From Lodderomyces elongisporus (taxonomy: Eukaryota; Ascomycota; Pichiomycetes; Serinales; Debaryomycetaceae): a stretch of 64,000 bases of DNA. This document shows positions 42,662 through 52,068 of this stretch, piece after piece (the stretch's first letter is position 1; the number at the start of each line of letters is the position of its first letter). The translations under genes were made by a program, and so were the position numbers. Below the pieces are notes generated by a model that was not told where the DNA came from, searched no databases, and saw nothing but the letters and a program-made list of their open reading frames with translations. Location: positions 248,001 through 312,000 of the forward strand of contig NC_083676.1 of the NCBI RefSeq assembly GCF_030384665.1, read 5' to 3'.

Positions 42662-43514
42662 GCCCCTCCTTGATTCTATTACTGTCGTAACTCACCTTAT
42701 AACAAAGCGACCTCTTCCCAATCGGATCTCTACCAAAATAAACTCTGCATTCACGTAAATCCACCAATATAATAGCCCATTCGCCACTCAACTCCTTTAG
42801 CGTGTTTAGTATAGCAGATTTTCTGTCCTTATTACTTTTTATCTTTGAATGCAACAAGTCGATAATATATTGTGTATCGTTTGTTTCTAAGCACTCGGAA
42901 TTGTACAATTCTCCATTAAATTGAAGTACAAACTCGTCTTTGAAAATGGGCTGTTTGGTGAAGGGTTGTCGAAGAGATAATATAGCTGAAAAAGATTGAA
43001 AATAATAGTTGTCATCAATTTTGAATTGAGTGTAGTTTAAATAGTTTGGTCCTCGATTAGAGGTTTTGTATATAAGCGATTCCATCTCCTTGTCTTCTCG
43101 ATCCTCCTTTTCTTCTTTGTTTTTCGACCCATGCTTGTTGACGTCTGTGTGGTGGTGGTTTTTGTCGTCGTAGTTGTCCTCGTCCTCTCTTGAAATATCA
43201 TCTATTTGGTCTTGTATATTTCTTACTTGATCCTCTTTTACCTCCTGCAGAAGCTTAACATTATTTTTAACTTTTGCTAATTGTTTGGTTAGATCTCGGA
43301 GCTCGTCGAGACTGTTGAGTTTGCGGACTTGTTGTGGTGACAAGGGACGTAACTTTTCACCTTGTTGCAAAAACGTTTTGATGACATCGGGATCTGTTGT
43401 ATCCCATATCTCGCTAGAAAGGTCTGAACTACCTTGCAGAGTTTGTATTGGCTGTGGTATACATAATGGTTTCTTTATAGGCTCTTTAGAGACTCGTAGC
43501 AAGATTCCACACAT
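41409..43514 (-). CDS. Asparagine synthetase-like protein (YML096W/ASNSD1 type)
   Basis: A 701-residue protein starting MCGILLRV, so the class II glutamine amidotransferase nucleophile Cys2 is exposed after Met removal; the two extra upstream codons begin at TTG and would mask it. An N-terminal GATase domain (to about 350) contains QFNGELYN and YFGRDPIGKRSL. The C-terminal ATP-pyrophosphatase domain has the PP-loop LFSGGLDCT (about 389-397) and GLGADELFAGYSRH (about 547-560). This matches the poorly characterised paralogue YML096W, not ASN1/ASN2. It has two insertions: an acidic His/Lys/Asp-rich stretch (about 100-145) and a poly-Gln run (about 284-297). Amidotransferase substrate is unknown. 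Confidence 0.9.
42621..42663 (-). repeat. CAA repeat coding poly-Gln
   Basis: About thirteen CAA codons plus flanking CAG inside the asparagine-synthetase-like gene, between its two domains. Confidence 0.9.
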
Positions 43515-43981
43515 TTGCAAGGGTAACTGATCCTAATAAAACTAGAGCTCCATCGAAGATGCAAAACGTACGCACAAAATTTTGAACTCAAATATGTATA
43601 TGTATATACATGTATATATATATATATATAATTTTTTTTTCAAAACACACACGAAAAGCTACCAGATATGCACAAACTAAACCAGTTGCAAAAATAGAGA
43701 GCATTTACACATTTGTGTATTTATACATTTATACACAAATGTGTGGAAAAAGTATATATTTTATAAATTTGTAGATATTGGGAACTTCATTTTTCTTTTG
43801 TCGATGATGAACAAGACAGAATTCCACATTTGAAAATTAGCAACTTTGTTTTTTTCTTTGTTTTTTCCTTTGTTTTTTCCTTTGTTTTTTTTCCTCTTCT
43901 TGGTAGTTATTTTATTTTCAATTAGCTTTTTAGCCTTCCCTCTTTTTTTTTTTTTTAATTTCAAAGAATCTAACATATTAG
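43515..43981. other. Intergenic region with perfect inverted repeat
   Basis: Promoter of the asparagine-synthetase-like gene and 3' region of the eIF4E-like gene. Holds a TATATGTATATACATGTATA palindromic AT tract (about 43594-43628), a perfect 14-bp inverted repeat at 43707-43744, and TTTTTTCCTTTG repeats at about 43853-43890. Confidence 0.6.
43707..43744. repeat. Perfect 14-bp inverted repeat, 10-nt loop
   Basis: ACACATTTGTGTAT, then TTATACATTT, then ATACACAAATGTGT. The arms pair perfectly and could form a hairpin in RNA or a dimeric protein-binding site. Confidence 0.85.
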
Positions 43982-45244
43982 TTAGTCTACCTTCGGGTTG
44001 ATCAAAGTTTTAGAGTTATTATTTATATCAACCAATGTGATCTTGTTCAATTTGATTCCAAAGTTGAGCAGCTGAATTAGTAATTTAACTTGGTTTGTTA
44101 TATCAAACGACATGCTCAAAATAGGGTGGATCCATAAAGTTATCAGCGTCATTGACTTTCTCCGAGTATATGTATAGCCACATACGTTGATATTCAATGC
44201 AATATGAGGAACATTATTTAAAATTGAATTTTTGCAACATTTCATAAACAAATAAAGACCTAACTCTGCATTAGTAATGGTTCTTCCGTGTAGAAGCTTC
44301 AATTTCACCAAATACCCGTTGTGGAACAGATTATAATTAGGTACTAAGCTCGTCCTCATAATGAATACTTTTTCGTAATTGAAATGACGAAAAAAATCAA
44401 CAAAATCCGACTTGCACTCAATGAATCTTGTAATTTTCTTTTTCCCACATTCGTCAATATTCCAAATATTCCATGAGAAATATGCTGCTTCGTCGAATTT
44501 ATCAAAGCTATAAAACTTCCCAAGTTGGGCTTGGAAAATCGTTGATTCAAAAATATTCTTTTTGAATATTGGTTCACCAAAGTAGTTTCCAATTACTATG
44601 GGGATATTCTCATCTTCTTCAAGTCTTTTTATCAAAGTATCGATGGAGCTTAAATTGTTGGCAGATTCCGTGGAAAGCAATTCCACTGGTTCGGAATCTT
44701 CACTTGAACTAGAGTTTACTTGAGTCAATATCGTGGTTGACTTGTTCCATGTATTGGAAAACCAACTGCGAGATCTTGGAACTGTCTGGAGTGTTGTTCT
44801 TTCAACAATTGAATCTTTTTCCTTTTCAAATGTAGGGTTACTTGTACTGGTTAATGGTAATGTGTTTGAGTCTGATGGTACGTTTGTCGATGATCTCGAT
44901 TTCCTAAACCAGTTTGATCTCTTTTTGACGTTCAAAGGTGCTATTTGAGCTTTAGAATCAGTTTTGTCCATTTGTCTTTCTCTTTCATCATTTTCATCTT
45001 TTGCTTCTCTTTCTTCTTTAATTCTCATTGATTTATCAGTAACATCCTCTTTTGCTGGATCTGGATTTGGTTCTGTAGAAGGTAAATTATTTACTGGCCG
45101 TTCAACAACTCCCTTTTTCAACCAAGACTTGAACCTGTGTTCTCCCTTTGCCAAATGTATCTCGCTCTTGTTTGACGTGGTTTTTGTTTCCTTTATGTTA
45201 GGATCATTTGATACGTGTGGTTGAGTTGAACTGGGTAAAACCAT
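43982..45244 (-). CDS. Probable divergent eIF4E-fold protein
   Basis: A 420-residue protein without an obvious annotation. Residues 1-235 are disordered and charged, with three similar tryptophan motifs (KSWLKKG at 40, SNWFRKSR at 111, SRSWFSNTW at 160). Residues ~255-415 follow the eIF4E pattern: FSWNIWNID (258-261, cf. W-x-L-W), FVDFFRHF (281-288, cf. VEDFW), PNYNLFHNG (302-310, cf. DYSLFKDG), ELGLYLFMK (327-335), VCGYTYTRRK then LITLWI (354-372, cf. VCGAVVNVR, IAIWT) and a final QVKLLIQLL helix. The cap-stacking Trp equivalents (mouse W56, W102) are absent, and W371 aligns with the W166 position. Cap binding is therefore doubtful. The fold assignment is my inference from spacing and motif order. 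Confidence 0.6.
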   Translation of the reverse strand: MVLPSSTQPHVSNDPNIKETKTTSNKSEIHLAKGEHRFKSWLKKGVVERPVNNLPSTEPNPDPAKEDVTDKSMRIKEEREAKDENDERERQMDKTDSKAQIAPLNVKKRSNWFRKSRSSTNVPSDSNTLPLTSTSNPTFEKEKDSIVERTTLQTVPRSRSWFSNTWNKSTTILTQVNSSSSEDSEPVELLSTESANNLSSIDTLIKRLEEDENIPIVIGNYFGEPIFKKNIFESTIFQAQLGKFYSFDKFDEAAYFSWNIWNIDECGKKKITRFIECKSDFVDFFRHFNYEKVFIMRTSLVPNYNLFHNGYLVKLKLLHGRTITNAELGLYLFMKCCKNSILNNVPHIALNINVCGYTYTRRKSMTLITLWIHPILSMSFDITNQVKLLIQLLNFGIKLNKITLVDINNNSKTLINPKVD

Positions 45245-46042
45245 TGTGCTGGTCTGAATCTTAATTCAAAAGAGTAATGTTTATAGTCTGTGGTCAAATG
45301 TAAATTTTAATGATGCCTATATTTAATTCCAGAATTTGGTTGCAAAGTTTGACAAAAAATTAATTCGAATAAAATAAAAATAAAATAATAATAAAAAAAT
45401 AATAGAAACAAAATAAAAATTAGCAAAAATAAATACAATCAAAAAAGGTAGTTTTTTAACGAAAGTTAAAGCTTATACAAAGAATGACCAATGTCAATAA
45501 TTCGTGAATAAAACAAACTAAAGAGTAAAAATAAAGACTTTATGGGTCCATACTCTTTTGTTCTTTATTTTTTTTTCACTTTCTTCTTCATTTTATTCAT
45601 TCGTAGGATTGGAGAAGGAAAGCAAAAAAATAAATAAAAGAAACCGAACTAGAAGCTGTGGAGGATAGAAACTTCTAAAAAGACACGTGAAGAGGCTTAA
45701 CGGAGGTGCCTTTTTTATTATTTATTTTTCTAAATCTCTTTTCAAGAAGCTTTCACAATTATCGTGGCTCAAGCCGCATAAACAACCTGAAACGACGTGT
45801 AACCTCACACAAAATTAAAATTTCATGTTTTATATAATTCACTATGTGGTCTAGGAACCAAAAAAAAAAAAAAAGAACAAACAGAGTAGAGGAACAACAA
45901 CAAAACTAGAAACAAGCTCTCAGCCCATCACTTGTTCACTTGAACCTGTTTTGTGCTGACCCCTTTTAATTTCCCACCCCCGTTTCTTTTCTTTCTCCTT
46001 CTTTTTTTTTGTTTCTTTTTTTTTTTTAATACTTGCTTTACC
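45245..46042. other. Divergent promoter region with E-box
   Basis: 800 bp between divergent genes. Contains AAATAAAA-rich DNA (45365-45430), CACGTG at 45684-45689, and A/T homopolymers. The frame upstream of the Smr gene opens at GTG 45953 and is not used as start. Confidence 0.6.
45684..45689 (+). promoter_or_regulatory. CACGTG E-box
   Basis: Cbf1-type palindrome roughly midway between the eIF4E-like and Smr-protein starts, so it could serve either. Consensus match only. Confidence 0.3.
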
Positions 46043-46810
46043 ATGACCGACGTGCTTGACCGTGGTGTCAAGTTATCCAACGACAACGAACGTGACTACA
46101 ATCATGCGACAGACTCTGAATACAAAAGATTGCGTGCCAAGGCCGATGAGTATTACAAGAAAAGAAATGCGTTGAGCCAACAATCACAAGCTGCATATAA
46201 GCAAAAAGATGGTCAAAGAGCACACGAGTTGAGTGAAGAGCTGAAAAAGGCCTTGGCCCAAGCTGAACAGTATAGTCAACAAGCTGCCGAGTATGTCTTT
46301 CGCGAAAACAATGCCGACTCTGCAGCGGATGAGATTGACTTGCATGGACTATATGTGAAAGAAGCGGAATGGATATTGAAAGTTCGCTTAAAGCAAGCTA
46401 TATCAACAAACCAGAGTCACTTAAAGGTCATTGTTGGAAAGGGGTTGCACTCACAGAATGGTATAGCCAAGTTGAAACCCGCGGTCGATCAGCTTTGTGA
46501 CGAGACTCGTTTGAAGCATTACATTGACCCAAAGAATAGTGGTGTCATGATTATTGAGTTGAATGGGGAGGATGCCTCGAATATACCGACCGGGTGGGGA
46601 TCGGGAACTATTACACAACCACAACAAGCCTATCATGGAAATAACCAGCCTCACTACCAACAACAACACCAACAACAACAACAACAACAACAGCTGCAAT
46701 ACCAGCAACAACACCACCAAAACCAAAACCAAAACCAAAACTTCAAAACAGGTAATCAACTTCTTGACCTTCTTCTCAAAGGTCTTTGTATGTGTATCAA
46801 TAGCAAGTAG
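46043..46810 (+). CDS. DUF1771 plus Smr-domain protein
   Basis: A 255-residue protein from the ATG at 46043 (an upstream GTG frame gives poly-Phe). Residues ~17-85 are a DUF1771 helical hairpin (SEYKRLRAKADEYYKKRNAL, QRAHELSEELKKALAQAEQ). Residues ~97-172 form a Smr (MutS2-type) domain with IDLHGLYVKEA, VIVGKGLHSQNG and a final MIIELNG strand. Eukaryotic Smr proteins are nucleases or RNA-binding factors, often in translation quality control; the closest yeast layout is YPL199C. A Gln/Asn/His-rich tract (about 200-235) is followed by an amphipathic, Cys-containing tail (LLDLLLKGLCMCI) that may bind membrane. Nuclease activity is not demonstrable from sequence alone. Confidence 0.92.
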   Translation: MTDVLDRGVKLSNDNERDYNHATDSEYKRLRAKADEYYKKRNALSQQSQAAYKQKDGQRAHELSEELKKALAQAEQYSQQAAEYVFRENNADSAADEIDLHGLYVKEAEWILKVRLKQAISTNQSHLKVIVGKGLHSQNGIAKLKPAVDQLCDETRLKHYIDPKNSGVMIIELNGEDASNIPTGWGSGTITQPQQAYHGNNQPHYQQQHQQQQQQQQLQYQQQHHQNQNQNQNFKTGNQLLDLLLKGLCMCINSK

Positions 46811-47016
46811 TATAGATTAGAGATGTATTATATTTAAACTAGATTTTGTTTTTTTTTACCTTTTACAAAATAAACCTTTACTTTACAAATAAGACATTTA
46901 TTAATATCATTGAAATGGTGATTCTATATGAATTGAAGATTTTACCAACAAATAGAGAAATAGTAAGGCAAGAAAAAAAAGAATAAAACTCAATGGTTGT
47001 ATAACATCTAAATCTT

Positions 47017-47661
47017 TTAACAGCCACAGGTGCTGGATTCTGACTCTAAATGAATATTGATTGCATCATTATAATTATCATTTAAATCAGCGTTAGCAGC
47101 ATTCAATTCTTCTTGTTGTAATGCCATCTTGGCTACAACCTCAAATGCTGCTTCAACATTGACGGAGTCCTTCGCACTTGTTTCAAACACTGGGTAATTC
47201 AATCCACCTAATTGATTATGTGTGATATTATGAAGTTTCTTTTGTAAACTAGGAATCTTTTTTGAATCATCCACGTCAATCTTGTTGCCAATGATAATAA
47301 AGGGAAAATCTTGTGGATTTGAGACATTCAGCTGGACAAGAAACTCATCTTTCCAACTCGTGAGGTTATTCAATGATTTTTCATTTGTCACATCAAAGCA
47401 CAATACACAGCAATCAGCACCTCTATAGAAAGCAACACCAAGACTTTGAAATCTCTCTTGCCCAGCGGTATCCCATATCTGTAATGTGACTGATTTATTA
47501 TTGTCAATAGGTATTTCCTTGGTGAGGAAATCAGCACCAATGGTTGCTTTATATTGCTGACTGAATTTGTTATTGACAAATTGTTGCATAAGTGAGGTTT
47601 TACCGACACCAGAGTCGCCTAGGATAATCACTTTGAGCAATGTTTTCTTTCTTGACGACAT
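47017..47661 (-). CDS. YPT7: Rab7-type small GTPase Ypt7
   Basis: Vacuolar Rab GTPase for homotypic vacuole fusion and late endosome traffic. The 214-residue protein has P-loop GDSGVGKT at 15-22, effector loop YKATIGADF at 37-45, WDTAGQE at 63-69, GNKID, ETSAKD and a C-terminal CGC (212-214) for double geranylgeranylation. Codon 111 (plus 47329-47331) is CTG at FLVQ-x-NVSN, where yeast and human Rab7 have Ala, so Ser fits far better than Leu. An insertion of a few residues ([11 protein letters not shown]) precedes ETSAKD. It is divergent from the reductase gene, sharing a 688-bp promoter region. Confidence 0.97.
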   Translation of the reverse strand: MSSRKKTLLKVIILGDSGVGKTSLMQQFVNNKFSQQYKATIGADFLTKEIPIDNNKSVTLQIWDTAGQERFQSLGVAFYRGADCCVLCFDVTNEKSLNNLTSWKDEFLVQLNVSNPQDFPFIIIGNKIDVDDSKKIPSLQKKLHNITHNQLGGLNYPVFETSAKDSVNVEAAFEVVAKMALQQEELNAANADLNDNYNDAINIHLESESSTCGC

Positions 47662-47970
47662 TTATTTTTTAAACAGCAAGATGATTGAATATTATATGCA
47701 AAAAGTTGCAGAAACAAGCTTAATTCGAAATAAGTTGGGTGGTTTGGATGATTTTTTGCGTTGTCTTTTGGATAAAAATGCAGATGGTGTTGGATGTAAT
47801 GTATGAAGTAGACGAATTATTGAGTCTTATCTAGTAGTATACAAGTATTTATCGCCGTATTTAGTTTTCAAGAGTGTGACTTCTATGCACCTGTTTTGTT
47901 GTGACGCATTTCCGAGGGTTTCTTATCAAGCTTGAGACATTACCATAGATTTTGGGACACTGGTGTGTAC

Positions 47971-48032
47971 ATATATATATATATTTATATATATATATTT
48001 ATATATATATATTTATATATATATATTTATAT
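47971..48032. repeat. 14-bp AT minisatellite, about 4 copies
   Basis: ATATATATATTTAT units with TTT triplets at 47984, 47998, 48012 and 48026, exactly 14 bp apart. Confidence 0.9.
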
Positions 48033-48085
48033 GCAGGATATGTTTAAAGTGTTTCTGTAACTATTGCTTTACCCGCAAAGAAGGT

Positions 48086-48091
48086 CACGTG
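48086..48091 (+). promoter_or_regulatory. CACGTG E-box
   Basis: Cbf1-type site 259 bp before the reductase ATG and 425 bp before YPT7. Consensus match only. Confidence 0.3.
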
Positions 48092-48349
48092 TCAAGCGCG
48101 ATCTTTATTAAGAAAAGGAGATATCCACAGATTATTATTTAGCAACCATTTTCGACGACAACAATTAGACTAAACAACCACACTTTTCGCCATCATCACT
48201 CATGTTTCGAAATTCTGCATTTCACTTTTAACTTTCCAAATTCTTTTTTTTTTCTTTCTTTCTTTACTTTTTTTAATCTTTTCAATTCTTCTTTTCAGTC
48301 CATCTATATCTTTTTCTTAAACAATTGAAAATTCAACTAGATATCTAAA

Positions 48350-49315
48350 ATGTCCAACTTAACTTCTGCAATTCAACTAACTAAGGAATCCAAGTACAAG
48401 CTCAACAATGGACTCTACATTCCGGTTGCTGGATTCGGAACTTATTTAATTGACAACAAAAAGACCAGCGACTTGGTTTACCAAGCATTGAAAGATGGTT
48501 ATCGTCATATCGACACAGCAATTGTTTATAAGAACCAAGGAGAAGCTGCCCAAGGTGTTGCCAAGTTTTTAAAAGATTACCCTGATGTCAAGAGGGAAGA
48601 TATCTGGTTCACCACAAAGATTGGCAATAACAACCAAGGTTACGAAGAGACGAAAAAGGCTGTTGAGTTGATCAGTCAAGAAGTGAAGCAATACATTGAT
48701 TATGTCGATTTGATCTTAATACACTCGCCGAAAACCTCAAAGGAAAAAAGATTGGGCACATACAAGGCATTGCAAGAATTTGTAGCGAACCCCAATAATG
48801 ATACTTTGAACGTCCACTCTATTGGTGTGTCAAACTATGGAGTTGACCACTTGGAAGAATTGTTTAACTAGGATGGTTTATTGGTCAATCCAGTCATTAA
48901 TCAGTTGGAATTGCACCCTTGGTTACCAAGATTAGAATTGAGAAAGTATTTGTACGAACACGATATCTTGGTTGAGGCGTATTCTCCATTGACTCAGGGC
49001 CAAAAGCTCAAGGATCCTTGGTTGTTGGATCTTGCCAAGAAGTACAACATTTCACCCATTGAGTTACTTTTGAAATGGTCGTATTTGCAAGGATTCATCG
49101 TATTGGTTAAAACGGAAAATCCTAAACGTATCAAGGAAAATTTGGACATTTTGCCAGAAGCAGTAAAAGAGAATGATGGGTTAGAAGAGACTGTAAGGCT
49201 TGGCAAGATTGATTTGGATGTGGACTTGCTTGAGGCATTGAACAAACCAGACTCCAAAGAAGTTTTGACCTGGGGAGGAGTTGATCCAACCTTGTACAAG
49301 GATGGTGATGCTTAA
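48350..49315 (+). pseudogene. Aldo-keto reductase split by one in-frame TAG
   Basis: One continuous frame of 322 codons interrupted only by TAG at 48869-48871, after codon 173. The first half has the NADPH-dependent reductase signatures: GFGTYLIDNK, the catalytic Asp and Tyr in HIDTAIVYKNQGEA, the Lys in TTKIGN, and the His in LILIHSPKT. The second half, in the same frame, continues with DGLLVNPVINQLELHPW, AYSPL and the cofactor-binding VKTENPKRIKENLDI. No other damage is present and codon use stays normal on both sides. The truncated product would lack the second half of the TIM barrel and the cofactor pocket. Options are a recent null mutation (TAY to TAG is one step; Tyr is common here), a sequence error, or stop-codon readthrough. 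Substrate is unknown. Confidence 0.85.
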
Positions 49316-50190
49316 AGTATCCAGTTCCACAAGACCGATGAATGGGCAAATGTATAAGTTGAGAGATGGGAATAATAGCCAAAAGATTATAGACGAATAA
49401 TAGAATTTATTTGTTACATGTTTTAGATTTTATAGAAACTTGAATTTTATAATGCTTTAGCATTTCACCTTTTTCTTTTCTCTTCCTTCATTTTTCATTT
49501 TTCATTATCTTAAATTATTTAAGATATCATCAAGTTCGAAATAGAAGGAAAGAAGAATAAAAGGATTGAGAGAGACAGAGGAAATTGCAGACTAAGAAAT
49601 TCTTCTTCTTTTTCTTCTTTTTCTTTTGTTTCATTCAAACATAATGGAACACGTTGGTTTCCTTACTGTAAAGCATAATATAAAGATCAGATTATGCTAA
49701 CCAGTGAAAGTTGAGAAAAAGTAATATATATATATATATATATATACATCCTGAAAATAAGAATTAAAAGCAAAAAAACTTTTAAGAATGAAAAGAAATG
49801 TGCAAATTGAACTTTTGAAAATAAAAAAAGAAAGAAAAACAGTGGTAGAGAGGAGATGCAAGAAGAAGTGGCTGGAAATTGTAAGTGGGAAGATGTCACC
49901 AATAATTTTGGTTCCACTACCAAAGTACATAAACTCAATATATATATATTATATTTTTTTTTTTCGTTTATCATCAACAGAATTTCCTTATCTCGCATTC
50001 GCACCGATACTCGCACTCCCTTTAGATATATATCACAATACTCAAAAAAATTAACAAAAAAAAAAAGAAAAAAGAAAATTGCCCTCCGCATTTCCCTTTC
50101 TCTTTCTCCATTCTCTTTCTTTCTCGATACCTCCTTTTTTAATCATCAACGTCTGAGTACTGGCATCACTGTATCAAACATCTACAAACT
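49316..50190. other. Intergenic region with (TA)n
   Basis: 3' region of the reductase and promoter of the protease. Contains a (TA)n run at about 49724-49745, long T/C tracts and A-rich DNA around 50040-50075. Overlapping ORFs on both strands here are low complexity. Confidence 0.6.
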
Positions 50191-51624
50191 ATGTTGCCAA
50201 CCTCAGCCGTATATACCACATTCTTACTATTTGCTACTGCATCACATGCCTTACTTTTGCCAGGATTTGACTCGCTTTTTAGCTTGATCAATTATCTTCC
50301 CTTCCAATCGAATAATAAACAAACATATTTGAAACAAGATGAAGTAAATTATGAAGAATACAAGGCAAAATTAATCTCTAACAAGTTTAAGAAAATTGTC
50401 CCAGACCATTACATTGTTGTTTTGAAAGACGGCTTGTCCAAGTCAACTCTTATGCAACATACAAATTGGGTCTCGAATGAATACGCAACCATGATGACAG
50501 CTGCAACCGAGTCCGCTGGTGTATTCTCCAACTCCAAGCCTCAACTTATGAAGGCCTTGGAGTTTTTCCAAGTTGACAACTTTATTTCTGGCTACATGGG
50601 CTATTTCACAAAGGATATGATTCAACGAGTTATGCAAAACCCCGATGTGGATTTTGTCGAGGAAGATTCAATCTTCAAAGTTAATGAGTTTGACGTGCAA
50701 AAAAATGCACCTTGGGGTATTTCCAGAATCAGTCGCCGTGAAAATCTCACTGGTGGTGGTGGTGCTGATTCTGACCTGAAATATCTCTTTGACAATGAAG
50801 GTGGTAAAGGTGTTGTTGCTTACGTTGTTGATACCGGAATCATGGTTGAACATGAAGATTTTGAGGGAAGAGCAGTCTGGGGTGAAGCAGTTGCTTTCCC
50901 CAAAATTAAGAAAGATGGCAACGGCCATGGAACCCATTGTGCTGGTATTATTGGATCAAAAACCTATGGTATTGCCAAATCAGTCGACCTTGTTGCTGTC
51001 GGTGTAATGAATTTACTTGGCGCAGGCTCGACCTCAGATATCCTTAAAGGTATCGAGTATGTTGTTAATCAACATCAAAACGATGTTAGAACCAAAAAGA
51101 AGGGTTTCAAAGGTTCGGTTATTAATATGTCTCTTGGTGGAGGCGCTTCAGATGCTTTGGATCTTGCCGTCAATGCTGCTGTTCGTGCAGGTGTCCATGT
51201 CGCTGTTGCCGCTGGTAACGATAATGCTGATGCATGCGACTACTCTCCAGCAAAAGCCGATGGACCAATAACCGTTGGTGCAAGTAGCATTGTAGATGCA
51301 AGAGCCTCATTTTCCAATTGGGGAACTTGTGTTGATATCATTGCACCAGGTGAAAACATCGACAGTACCTATATTTGGTCTGACCATACAGCGATGTCTG
51401 GAACATCAATGGCTGCACCACATGTTGCTGGGTTGCTTTCATATTATTTGTCCTTACAACCAGAACAAACTTCAGAATATTACACCTTGGTTGAGCCTGC
51501 TGATTTGAAAAAGAGATTGCTTAAGTATGGTACAAAGGGTGTTTTGACCGATGTACAAGGCTCGCCAAATATTTTGGCTTATAATGGCGCCGGCGGCAAC
51601 TTGACTGAGTTCTGGTCCAACTAG
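50191..51624 (+). CDS. PRB1: Subtilisin-family vacuolar protease (proteinase B type)
   Basis: Secretory-pathway serine endopeptidase, S8A/proteinase K branch. Of 477 residues, 1-20 form a signal peptide (TTFLLFATASHA). Residues ~70-165 are an I9 inhibitor propeptide (DHYIVVLKDGLSK, ending VDFVEEDSIFKV). The catalytic domain starts near NAPWGISRISRR. The triad is intact: Asp214 (YVVDTGI), His246 (GHGTHCAG) and Ser406 (GTSMAAPH), with oxyanion Asn343 in AAGNDN. It has no long N- or C-terminal extension, unlike S. cerevisiae Prb1 (635 aa), and is close in size to Ysp3 (478 aa). Candida PRB1 proteins are of this short form. Vacuolar location is inferred from family. Confidence 0.92.
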   Translation: MLPTSAVYTTFLLFATASHALLLPGFDSLFSLINYLPFQSNNKQTYLKQDEVNYEEYKAKLISNKFKKIVPDHYIVVLKDGLSKSTLMQHTNWVSNEYATMMTAATESAGVFSNSKPQLMKALEFFQVDNFISGYMGYFTKDMIQRVMQNPDVDFVEEDSIFKVNEFDVQKNAPWGISRISRRENLTGGGGADSDLKYLFDNEGGKGVVAYVVDTGIMVEHEDFEGRAVWGEAVAFPKIKKDGNGHGTHCAGIIGSKTYGIAKSVDLVAVGVMNLLGAGSTSDILKGIEYVVNQHQNDVRTKKKGFKGSVINMSLGGGASDALDLAVNAAVRAGVHVAVAAGNDNADACDYSPAKADGPITVGASSIVDARASFSNWGTCVDIIAPGENIDSTYIWSDHTAMSGTSMAAPHVAGLLSYYLSLQPEQTSEYYTLVEPADLKKRLLKYGTKGVLTDVQGSPNILAYNGAGGNLTEFWSN

Positions 51625-52068
51625 GATTAGCTTGCTTCAACAATTTCTATATAGTTTTTTTTTTGGTATTTTGTTTTTTATTTGCCTTACTATAGGTAGA
51701 GAAAATACTTTTGTTCTTTGTTTAGTTTTTTTTTTTACCACTCTGCTTTTTTTTTAAAAAAAAAACTGTTTATGCAATTCACTTTACCATGTGCTAGTAA
51801 TTCCGCAACTATGAACCTTTATTACTTTTGATTATTCATTATTCATTATTCATTTGTAATTGTTTTAATTTTTTTTTACTATTTATTGAAGCATGTGGCG
51901 ACTCATAAGCAACAACGGCAACAACAGACCTTGTCAGTCGCGGAGATCATTGTACGAACCTCAATTGGTGCCTTGTTTATCAACTTTTGTAATTTATTCA
52001 AACTATTAATAAATAAAACCCAAAAAGAAAAAAGAAGAAAGGCCCAAAGCAAAAAAAAATTACCAAAT
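51625..52068. other. Convergent intergenic region
   Basis: 3' regions of the protease and ATP23. T tracts near 51653-51668 and 51727-51760, and an ATTCATT triplicate at 51831-51853. No gene is seen. Confidence 0.6.

Larger units (their letters stand above)
47662..48349. other. Divergent promoter region with AT minisatellite and E-box
   Basis: Between YPT7 and the reductase. Holds a period-14 AT array at 47971-48032 and CACGTG at 48086-48091. Reads as promoter; no gene is seen. Confidence 0.6.
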
